The notes below the pieces were generated by a model, which was not told where the DNA came from, did not search any database, and worked only from the letters and a program-made list of their open reading frames with translations. From Candidatus Krumholzibacteriota bacterium (GTDB lineage Bacteria > Krumholzibacteriota > Krumholzibacteriia > Krumholzibacteriales > Krumholzibacteriaceae), in NCBI GenBank assembly GCA_030672805.1, contig DAOVFR010000058.1, positions 1 to 11,026 on the forward strand: 11,026 bases of DNA, given 5' to 3'. Of the stretch, positions 1-5,312 are shown in pieces. Numbering within the stretch: position 1 is the stretch's first letter; the number at the start of each line of letters is the position of its first letter. The translations under genes and the position numbers were made by a program.

Positions 1-143
1 TCAAGGGTGATTTTTATATACCGGGAATTGAGAATTTCCGAGGCATTTCCTTCCGATAACCCGGGTACAGTCAGGGAAAGAAGCAGGGAGATAATAAAAT
101 ATAAAGAGATTTTTACCGGCGGACACCCTGCAGATGCACTCAT
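1..143 (-). CDS. Partial secreted protein, N-terminal end only (runs off left edge)
   Basis: Leftward open frame that begins at ATG 143 and is still open at the window edge (47 codons visible). The visible part reads as a signal peptide: a short N-region containing a lysine (PPVKIS), a hydrophobic core LYFIISLLLSLTV, then a probable cleavage near GLSEGNA, and a mature start SEILNSRYIKITL. Mature N-termini of the type 'SRY.xI' are common in secreted proteins of this kind of bacterium, but I cannot name the family. In-frame ATGs further upstream (TGG- and TGC-following, within about 50 bases) are alternative starts; none has a strong Shine-Dalgarno sequence. The codons are AT-richer than in neighbouring genes. 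It lies downstream of rarA on the same strand. A GTG-started frame on the other strand (7-321) covers the same DNA but looks much less protein-like. Confidence 0.5.
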   Translation of the reverse strand, partial: MSASAGCPPVKISLYFIISLLLSLTVPGLSEGNASEILNSRYIKITL

Positions 144-265
144 AGTTCCATATCTCTGGAATGACGATATTTCTTTAAATGAGCTGTTATCATACTTGCA
201 CATTTTCCACATAATTAAGATGACAATATTGCATTCCAGAAAAGCATACTACGATAATTGTCATT
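144..265. other. AT-rich intergenic gap between rarA and the left-edge gene
   Basis: Noncoding on present evidence and visibly more AT-rich than the rest of the window. It contains one perfect 8-bp inverted repeat, ATGACAAT (220-227) and ATTGTCAT (257-264), separated by 29 bases. This is too widely spaced and has no following T-run, so it is only a weak candidate for the end of the rarA transcript. A TATGAT hexamer (leftward, 189-194) could be a -10 element for the left-edge gene, but no matching -35 is seen. Confidence 0.35.
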
Positions 266-1603
266 CTACCCGGATCCGTCTTCTTTGCGGCGGGAGTCTC
301 TCAGCTTCTTCCAGTACCTGATCCGCTTGATGATCTCCCGCTCGAAGCCCCTCTCGGCCGGCCGGTAGTACCGCCTTCCACCAAGCTTCTCGGGGAAATA
401 TTCCTGGTCGACGACCGCTTCAGGGTCCTCGTGGGGGTATCGGTAGCCCTCCCCGTAGCCGATATTTCGCATAAGGCCCGTCGTGGCGTTCCTGAGCCAC
501 AGGGGAACCGGCAGGGGGCCGTGCTCCTCGACGTCTCTCGCCGCACCGGCGTATGCTTCGTACAGTGCGTTGCTCTTCGGCGCCACTGCCAGGTAGGTCA
601 CCGCCTGGGCGATGGCAAGCTTGCCTTCCGGCAGGCCGGTGAAGTGAAAGGCATCCTTTGCGTTCAAGGCCACCTGGAGCGCCTGCGGATCGGCATTGCC
701 GATATCCTCCGAGGCGAACCGGACAAGTCTCCGGGCAATGTAGAGCGGGTCCTCGCCCGCCTCGAGCATCCTGGCCGTCCAGTAAAGCGCCGCATCGGGG
801 TCACCGCCCCTGAGGGACTTGTGCAGCGCCGAGATGAGGTTGAAGTGCTCCTCTCCCTTCTTGTCATAGAGGATGCTCTTCCGCTGTGCGGCCTCCTCGA
901 TGACGACGCGCGTGATCTCGACACCGCCCGGCGAGCCATCGAGTGATTCGACGGCCATCTCGAGAATGTTTAGCGCCGTCCTCGCGTCTCCGTACGACAG
1001 ATGCGCAATGTACCGTATGTCATCGTCCGATATCCTTATATCCCGTTCTCCGAACCCGCGCTCCCCGTCCCCGAGAGCGGCGTTCAGGATCGCCACGATG
1101 TCATCCTCGCCGAGGCTCTGAAGAACGAACACGCGGCACCGGGACAGCAAGGGCCCGATCACCTCGAAGCTCGGGTTCTCCGTTGTCGCGCCGATAAGAA
1201 CAATCGTCCCTTTCTCTATATGGGGCAGGAACCCGTCCTGCTGGGCCTTGTTGAACCGGTGGATCTCGTCGACGAAGAGGATTGTCCTCCGCCCGGATAG
1301 TCTCAACCTTTTCTCCGCCTCGGCGACGATCCTTCTCACCTCGGCTATGCCGGCGGTCACGGCGGAGAAGAAGACGAAATGCACGTCCATGGAGTTCGCG
1401 ATCAGGTGGGCGAGCGTCGTTTTCCCGCAGCCGGGCGGCCCCCAGAAGATGAGTGATGTCTCGAGCGTGCCCTTCTCGAGGATCCTCCGGAGGATCCTGC
1501 CTTCCCCGACGATCTCCTGCTGGCCGACGAATGCATCGAGACTCCGCGGCCTCATACGTTCCGCCAGCGGTGGCGGAACCTTCTGCGAAAAGAGATCCTC
1601 CAT
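266..1603 (-). CDS. rarA: Replication-associated recombination protein A (RarA/MgsA), AAA+ ATPase
   Basis: RarA is a DNA-dependent AAA+ ATPase of the clamp-loader family that acts in the cytoplasm at stalled replication forks. The 445-residue length is normal for the family. Seen in the protein: an N-terminal PLAERMRPRSLDAFVGQ box typical of RarA; Walker A GPPGCGKT (about 55-62); Walker B ILFVDEIHRFN (about 108-118); sensor-1 GATTENPSF (about 138-146); the arginine-finger stretch LLSRCRVF (about 152-159); and a C-terminal half with the family's tetramerisation region (AALYWTARMLEAGEDPLYIARRL, shown here as position about 272-294). The ATG start has AGGA five bases upstream. It is the fifth gene of a leftward run and follows the GlpX homologue after 77 bases. 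Nothing looks truncated. The alternative, a clamp-loader subunit, is unlikely because no zinc motif is present. Confidence 0.96.
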   Translation of the reverse strand: MEDLFSQKVPPPLAERMRPRSLDAFVGQQEIVGEGRILRRILEKGTLETSLIFWGPPGCGKTTLAHLIANSMDVHFVFFSAVTAGIAEVRRIVAEAEKRLRLSGRRTILFVDEIHRFNKAQQDGFLPHIEKGTIVLIGATTENPSFEVIGPLLSRCRVFVLQSLGEDDIVAILNAALGDGERGFGERDIRISDDDIRYIAHLSYGDARTALNILEMAVESLDGSPGGVEITRVVIEEAAQRKSILYDKKGEEHFNLISALHKSLRGGDPDAALYWTARMLEAGEDPLYIARRLVRFASEDIGNADPQALQVALNAKDAFHFTGLPEGKLAIAQAVTYLAVAPKSNALYEAYAGAARDVEEHGPLPVPLWLRNATTGLMRNIGYGEGYRYPHEDPEAVVDQEYFPEKLGGRRYYRPAERGFEREIIKRIRYWKKLRDSRRKEDGSG

Positions 1604-1623
1604 ACCTGTCCTGTCCGGGTTGT

Positions 1624-1637
1624 CTCGGAAAACCGAG
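1624..1637 (-). other. Small hairpin between glpX homologue and rarA
   Basis: Perfect 5-bp stem CTCGG/CCGAG with a four-base loop (TTTT on the leftward strand), next to a second short palindromic stretch (CACGCCAGGCGTG, about 1638-1650). No T-run follows, so a rho-independent terminator is unlikely; it could stabilise or process a shared transcript. Confidence 0.3.
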
Positions 1638-1680
1638 CCACGCCTGGCGTGCCGCCCGCCGCTCCTCGATGCGCGTACTG

Positions 1681-2628
1681 CTATGTATAATCGGGGGTCT
1701 TGTCGAAGAAATGCTCCGTCTTCAGGAATCTCAGCGTCCCCGACTTGCTCCTGAACACGGCGCTGTGCGTGACCGCGCCGCCGGGCCGGAACATGATACC
1801 CTCGAGAAAGTTATTATGCGTAACGCCGGTCGCCGCGAACATGACGTTTTCCCCTCCGACGAGATCGCTCGCCTGGTAGATCTTCCCGTACTCGTCGGGC
1901 ACATGTTCCGCATCGAAGGTGCCGTCCGGAAGCACCTGCGCCTGGAATCCTCCCCCTATACAGGCAAGCGCCGCGGCGGCGATGATTCCCTGTTTCGTCC
2001 CCCCGATACCCATCAGCACGTCCACACCGGTGCCGGGAAGCGCCGCTGCGATCGCGGCGGCGAGATCTCCATCCCTGATCAGTTCTATCCGCGCCCCCGC
2101 CTGCCGCACTTTCTCGATCAGTTCCCGGTGCCGGTCACGGTCGATGATCGATACGGTGAGGTCCTCGACGTAGATCCGTTTCGTCTCCGCGATACGCACG
2201 AGGTTATCGAACACGGACAGGTTCAGGTCGATAACGTCCGCCGACTCGGGGCCAACGGCGATCTTCTTCATGTGTTTCTCGGGAATATGCTTGAAGGTCC
2301 CCTTCTCACCGAGCGCTATCGCCGAAATCGCGTTTCCGTGTCCATCGGCTAGCGAGTTGATACATTCGATCGGCTCAAGTGCGACGTCCACTCGCGGCCC
2401 CTCTCCCGCACCGACCTCATCACCGGAACAGAGGACCGGCCCCTGATCGGTTCGCTCCTCACCGAAGATGATCTTTCCCGTAAGCTTGAAGCCCCGTATT
2501 GCAAGCTCCATTGCCAGGGCAGCCGCTTTTTCGGCTTCGGGGGGATTCCCTTTTCCGAGGTAATGTGCAGATGCGAGAGCCGCCGCCTCGGTTGCTCGAA
2601 CTAACTCAAGGGCAAGATTGCGGTCCAA
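1681..2628 (-). CDS. Class II fructose-1,6-bisphosphatase (GlpX) homologue with altered active site
   Basis: GlpX enzymes hydrolyse fructose-1,6-bisphosphate in gluconeogenesis using divalent metals. This 315-residue protein lines up with my recollection of E. coli GlpX without gaps through residue 213: RATEAAALA (11-19), PDGD-type RDGDLAA (185-191), DVLMGIGG (203-210), ATGVTHNNFLEG near the C-terminus. However key positions differ: Asp33 is Glu, Glu59 is Arg, Asp85 is Glu, Gly89-Thr90 are Cys-Ile (EPIECI in place of DPIEGT), and Glu213 is Gln. Glu57, Asp61 and Glu88 remain. The fold is therefore GlpX, but activity is doubtful; it may be a divergent phosphatase, a regulator or an inactive paralogue. 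The start is TTG at 2628 with AAAGGA eight bases upstream. It lies 18 bases after the zinc-ribbon gene, so the two are probably cotranscribed. Confidence 0.88.
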   Translation of the reverse strand: MDRNLALELVRATEAAALASAHYLGKGNPPEAEKAAALAMELAIRGFKLTGKIIFGEERTDQGPVLCSGDEVGAGEGPRVDVALEPIECINSLADGHGNAISAIALGEKGTFKHIPEKHMKKIAVGPESADVIDLNLSVFDNLVRIAETKRIYVEDLTVSIIDRDRHRELIEKVRQAGARIELIRDGDLAAAIAAALPGTGVDVLMGIGGTKQGIIAAAALACIGGGFQAQVLPDGTFDAEHVPDEYGKIYQASDLVGGENVMFAATGVTHNNFLEGIMFRPGGAVTHSAVFRSKSGTLRFLKTEHFFDKTPDYT

Positions 2629-2646
2629 ATTCCAATTCCTTTCGAC

Positions 2647-3087
2647 CTATATGCCCTCGTCAGGCGTGCCATCCCCACTCTCCCCCTCCACCTCCATCAT
2701 GTAACCTTTGCGTTCTAGTACCAGTATTTCGTTCAGATCCTTCGCCATCTGGTACTGGTGGATTGCGAAGAGGATTGGAAACAGCGGGTAAACGACGAAC
2801 AACGTCACGGGATAGGCGACAATCTGTATGACGAACGTGATCCAGAACCAGTTCCACTGTCCAAGGTAGATGTAACCGACCGGCCCGAGAAGCAACCATC
2901 CCAGGATAAAACCCAGCGATGCGGCAACACCGGGGTTTTTCGTCTCCTTCGGCGGCTTGAGCCTGAATATCTCGTACTCGTACATTTTCTTCGTGACGGG
3001 AACCTTCCCCGGGACCAATTCCTTCCCGCAGCCAAGGCAGAAATCAGCCCCCTCCTGTAATTCCCTTCCACAGTATCGACAGTACAT
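2647..3087 (-). CDS. Zinc-ribbon membrane protein, TM2-like
   Basis: Protein of 146 residues. It opens with a zinc ribbon (Cys3-x2-Cys6-x10-Cys17-x2-Cys20, reading YCRYCGREL and FCLGCGKEL), followed by a linker of about 30 residues and then a strongly hydrophobic region (about 54-109) with two or three membrane segments. The stretch LLLGPVGYIYLGQWNW resembles the core of the TM2 domain. The C-terminus is acidic (EVEGESGDGTPDEG). I cannot assign a function; zinc-ribbon plus TM2-like proteins are usually annotated as hypothetical. I chose ATG 3087 because GGAGG (3097-3101) sits nine bases upstream; a TTG three codons earlier (3096) would directly abut that GGAGG. A 9-bp inverted repeat lies immediately before the ribosome binding site. 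The GlpX homologue follows after 18 bases. Confidence 0.85.
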   Translation of the reverse strand: MYCRYCGRELQEGADFCLGCGKELVPGKVPVTKKMYEYEIFRLKPPKETKNPGVAASLGFILGWLLLGPVGYIYLGQWNWFWITFVIQIVAYPVTLFVVYPLFPILFAIHQYQMAKDLNEILVLERKGYMMEVEGESGDGTPDEGI

Positions 3088-3102
3088 TTCTCCCAACCTC
3101 CG

Positions 3103-3139
3103 TCTCTGGAATCCCTACCTGTAAGTACGGTTCCAGAGA
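3103..3139 (-). promoter_or_regulatory. Leader hairpin abutting the ribosome binding site of the zinc-ribbon gene
   Basis: Perfect 9-bp inverted repeat TCTCTGGAA / TTCCAGAGA (3131-3139 and 3103-3111) with a 19-base loop. On the transcript it ends one base before the GGAGG of the zinc-ribbon gene, so it could shield or present that site, or act on DNA as an operator for a dimeric regulator. Its exact role is inference. Confidence 0.45.
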
Positions 3140-3162
3140 ACTATTGTTTCTCCACCGCGGTC

Positions 3163-3192
3163 ATTGTATAGAATATCGGTACGAAAAAACAA
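3163..3192 (-). promoter_or_regulatory. Possible promoter for the zinc-ribbon/glpX/rarA genes
   Basis: Leftward TACAAT (3163-3168, five of six matches to the -10 consensus) with TTGTTT (3187-3192, three of six matches to -35) and an 18-base spacer. The start of transcription would fall near 3155, giving a leader of roughly 68 bases that includes the 9-bp hairpin. The poor -35 keeps confidence low. Confidence 0.35.
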
Positions 3193-3202
3193 CCGTTTTC
3201 TC
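3183..3202 (-). terminator. Possible terminator-like hairpin after the TPR lipoprotein gene
   Basis: On the leftward strand GAGAAAAC - GGTT - GTTTTTTC forms an 8-pair stem (one G-U pair) whose 3' arm is a run of six Ts, 26 bases after the lipoprotein stop. The stem is AT-rich and therefore weak. It overlaps the -35 element proposed above, so only one of the two readings may be right. Confidence 0.3.
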
Positions 3203-3228
3203 CGGACCGGCGCGCACACAAGAATGTG

Positions 3229-4428
3229 CTACTCGTTCCTCTGCTCGCGTTCGCTTCTGATACGTTGGAGATTGATCCGCGCGGTGAGGTTCTCGGGATC
3301 GAGTTCGATCACACGCTCCAGGGCATACTCCGCCTCGTCAAGTTCTCCCCGGGCGGCCCTTATGACCGACATGTTGATGAGCGCTACGGGCCAGTCCGGC
3401 CTCGCTTCGACGGCCTTCGCGGCCCATTCGAGGGCCCCGTCGAGATCGCCGAGCCCGTGGTAACACATCGCGATGCGGTCCATAGTCTCCGGTGTTGGAG
3501 GCGCCTCCCTGTACATCCCCAGTGCTTCGTCGAAACGATCCTGCCTGAAAAGAGCCTTTGCCAGTAAAAGAGAGACCTCGTCGCCGGGTTCCGTGTCCGA
3601 AAGACCGCGGAGAAGTGCTTCCGCTTCCCCCGGGCGCTTCGAACCGATGAGGGCCAGCGCCAGGTTGTAAGCCGCCTCACGGTCCCCGGGCCGGAGGCGC
3701 AGCGCCTCCTCGAGGACTTCCGCCGCCTCGACGGTCCGCCCATCCTTAAGCAGAAGCATACCGAACTGGCAGAGAAAATCGGGACTCGCCCCTGCCTCTT
3801 TCCGTGCCTTCACGAAGAGGCTTTCCGCCGCTGCGGGGTCGGACCCGGCAATAAGCATCGCCTTGAGACCGGCCAGGTAGGGATCATCGGGGAGGGTGCG
3901 CAGCCCCAGCTCGACCTCGCTCATCGCGGCGGTCCGCCTGCCGAGCTTCAGGTTGGCAACGGCAACATTCCGGTGAATCATCGCCCTGTTACGAGTGTTG
4001 CAGAACCCCATCGCCTCCTTGAACTCGGTGATTGCCCTCCCGAACTTGCCCATTCGCATGAGAAAGACGCCGAAGTTCAGGTGATTCTCGCACGAAGAGT
4101 AATCCTCGATCAGCACCTTCTCGTACAGCCCGACCGACTCGCCGAACCTGCCGAGTGCACCCAACGCATAGGCCTTCTGGGCCAGGATCCTGATGTCCCC
4201 GACACCCCCGGCGGTGAGACTGTCGGCGATCACGATCACTTCGCCATAGCGCTCCGCCTCGAGCAGCGTCTCGACCGCCCTGTCGAGCACCGACCGCTCC
4301 TCCGTCCATGTCTCGCCGACCCCTCTGTCCCGGGCTGTGTTCGGGCCGGAACACGAGACTGCCGTAAGCAGCGTAACGGACAGGACGAACAGGCCGATGT
4401 AAAGGGGCGGCTCGAATCTTTTGAACAT
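3229..4428 (-). CDS. Tetratricopeptide-repeat lipoprotein
   Basis: Protein of 399 residues from ATG 4428, preceded by AAGGA seven bases upstream; a longer frame to 4494 exists but would put 22 unneeded residues before the signal peptide. The N-terminus is MFKRF, a hydrophobic core IGLFVLSVTLLTAVS and Cys26, fitting the lipobox pattern, so it should be lipid-anchored in the envelope. The rest is a chain of TPR units, the clearest being GRFGESVGLYEKVL, GKFGRAITEFKEAMGF, GRTVEAAEVLEEALRLRPGDREAAYNLA (quoted across its helix pair), and GDLDGALEWAAKAVEARPD, ending in GELDEAEYALERVIELDPEN. TPR arrays are protein-binding scaffolds; the partner is unknown. It follows the small TPR gene after 75 bases and is probably cotranscribed with it. 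There is no enzymatic domain. Confidence 0.87.
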   Translation of the reverse strand: MFKRFEPPLYIGLFVLSVTLLTAVSCSGPNTARDRGVGETWTEERSVLDRAVETLLEAERYGEVIVIADSLTAGGVGDIRILAQKAYALGALGRFGESVGLYEKVLIEDYSSCENHLNFGVFLMRMGKFGRAITEFKEAMGFCNTRNRAMIHRNVAVANLKLGRRTAAMSEVELGLRTLPDDPYLAGLKAMLIAGSDPAAAESLFVKARKEAGASPDFLCQFGMLLLKDGRTVEAAEVLEEALRLRPGDREAAYNLALALIGSKRPGEAEALLRGLSDTEPGDEVSLLLAKALFRQDRFDEALGMYREAPPTPETMDRIAMCYHGLGDLDGALEWAAKAVEARPDWPVALINMSVIRAARGELDEAEYALERVIELDPENLTARINLQRIRSEREQRNE

Positions 4429-4503
4429 GAGCACGTCCTTCGAAAGTCTTACAGCCACTAATCGTATAGCAGGAATAATAGTAACGGCGTGCATGAAACG
4501 ATA

Positions 4504-4992
4504 CTAGAGCTTTTTCAGACCGGGATCCTTCCTCGTGAGCAGCAGTGCGCGGAGCTTGCCGAGGGACTTGTTGAACGGATGGCTTCGATCGAGAAACGGC
4601 AGGACGGAGTGCCTTCTGACCCCCATCCGCGAAAGCTCGAGGGCGGCTGGAGCATTGGTGTTGTCTATCTTGTAGGCCTTCGTGAACATCTTCCTTGCTT
4701 CGTTGCGCAATCCCTGCTCGAGGAGGACCTTGCCGAGATTCACGAAGACGGTCGGACTCTTTGAATCGAGACTGACGGCCCTTCGACACATCTTCTCGCC
4801 CTCGATCGTGTCACCCGCCAGGCTGATACAGAGCCCCTTGAAGGAAAGATAGTCTGGATGGTTCGGATTGATCTTGAGTGCTTCCCCGAGATACTCCAGG
4901 GCCCTGTCATGATTCCCGCGCTGAAGGAAGGATTCGGCCTTACTGAACATGTCGCGGGATTCGAATGTCTCATCGTGCGTCAATGTTTTCAA
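4504..4992 (-). CDS. Small TPR protein with conserved C-terminal RR..LPFL-R motif
   Basis: About three TPR units fill residues 14-115 (AESFLQRGNHDRALEYLGEA; YLSFKGLCISLAGDTIEGEK; VFVNLGKVLLEQGLRNEARK). The tail reads GVRRHSVLPFLDRSHPFN followed by KSLGKLRALL. A tail of the form RR-x-P/S-V-L-P-F-L-x-R-x-x-P-x-N-x-x-L-G-x-L-R recurs, from memory, in small TPR proteins of Deltaproteobacteria and related groups; its function is unknown to me. No signal peptide, so probably cytoplasmic. I prefer TTG 4992 (162 residues): GAGGTG lies about five bases upstream. ATG 4950 has no ribosome binding site, and the longer ATG 5049 start adds a cysteine/glycine-rich stretch without sense. It is the first gene of the leftward group and is divergent from the secreted-protein operon. 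Confidence 0.82.
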   Translation of the reverse strand: MKTLTHDETFESRDMFSKAESFLQRGNHDRALEYLGEALKINPNHPDYLSFKGLCISLAGDTIEGEKMCRRAVSLDSKSPTVFVNLGKVLLEQGLRNEARKMFTKAYKIDNTNAPAALELSRMGVRRHSVLPFLDRSHPFNKSLGKLRALLLTRKDPGLKKL

Positions 4993-5071
4993 TAGGCCAC
5001 CTCGATTGCATAATCCGACACCGCAAACGCCGACTGCCGCACCGCACACACGTGCGTACAGTGCAATTCGT

Positions 5072-5100
5072 TTGATAAAAGGTTGTTACGCCCACTTCAA
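5072..5100 (-). promoter_or_regulatory. Candidate leftward promoter for the TPR genes
   Basis: TTGAAG (5095-5100) and TATCAA (5072-5077) on the leftward strand are separated by exactly 17 bases; each hexamer matches the sigma-70 consensus in four of six positions. Transcription would begin near 5065, about 73 bases before the TTG start at 4992. Confidence 0.4.
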
Positions 5101-5180
5101 CCTTCTATAGTGGTATCTCGATGCAAATTCTATACCTTGCGGCCTGAGGTATGGTCCTTGCAAAGGTTGCAGGAAAGAGG

Positions 5181-5210
5181 GGATCCCGGGTAAAGGTGTG
5201 CCGGGCATCC
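5181..5210. repeat. Imperfect inverted repeat upstream of the main promoter
   Basis: GGATCCCGG (5181-5189) pairs with CCGGGCATCC (5201-5210) as a nine-pair stem with one bulged C and an 11-base loop. It ends three bases before the -35 hexamer at 5214, a usual place for an activator or repressor site. No T-run follows at once, so a terminator is less likely. Confidence 0.35.
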
Positions 5211-5213
5211 ATG

Positions 5214-5242
5214 TTGACTTTAACTGATTTTTACGGTATAAT
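5214..5242 (+). promoter_or_regulatory. Sigma-70-type promoter of the secreted-protein operon
   Basis: TTGACT (5214-5219, five of six) and a perfect TATAAT (5237-5242) separated by 17 bases. This is the best promoter in the window. Transcription would start near 5249-5250, leaving a leader of about 63 bases before ATG 5313. It supports the 5313 start over the longer frame from 5151. Confidence 0.8.
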
Positions 5243-5312
5243 TTACAAGACTGACAAATATCCTTTTTGTCGAGGCAACTATAGTAACGCACCAAAAAGG
5301 GAAGTGACGCGC

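Larger units (their letters stand above)
4993..5312. other. Divergent intergenic region (320 bases)
   Basis: Holds a strong rightward promoter (5214-5242), a weaker leftward candidate (5072-5100), an imperfect inverted repeat (5181-5210), and a small perfect stem CGCAC/GTGCG (5043-5047 with 5052-5056) in the presumed leader of the TPR gene. Between 5101 and 5180 several copies of GGTAT/ATACC occur in both orientations but no stable fold is obvious. A rightward frame from ATG 5151 is continuous with the downstream gene, but the promoter lies inside it, so I treat this part as noncoding. Confidence 0.6.

Noticed and set aside
3..59. Rightward frame ending at TAA 57-59, possible C-terminus of a gene entering from the left
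   Set aside because: Only 18 codons are visible and the opposite-strand signal peptide explains the same DNA better.
7..321. 104-codon rightward frame (GTG start) at the left end
   Set aside because: It overlaps the 3' end of rarA, has no ribosome binding site, and its residues look unstructured, while the opposite strand shows a convincing signal peptide over the same bases.
431..946. Long rightward frame opposite rarA
   Set aside because: Antisense shadow of a clearly recognised gene; GC-rich codon bias opens such frames.
1453..2352. 299-codon rightward frame opposite the glpX homologue and rarA start
   Set aside because: Antisense to two recognised genes, arginine/proline-rich, no family resemblance.
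5150..5210. Resemblance of GTGTGCCGGG to part of 4.5S/SRP RNA
   Set aside because: The conserved GGAAGGAAGCA core of SRP RNA is absent and the flanks do not pair as required.
5151..5312. Longer N-terminus for the first secreted protein
   Set aside because: The promoter lies inside it, and the signal peptide plus ribosome binding site point to 5313.
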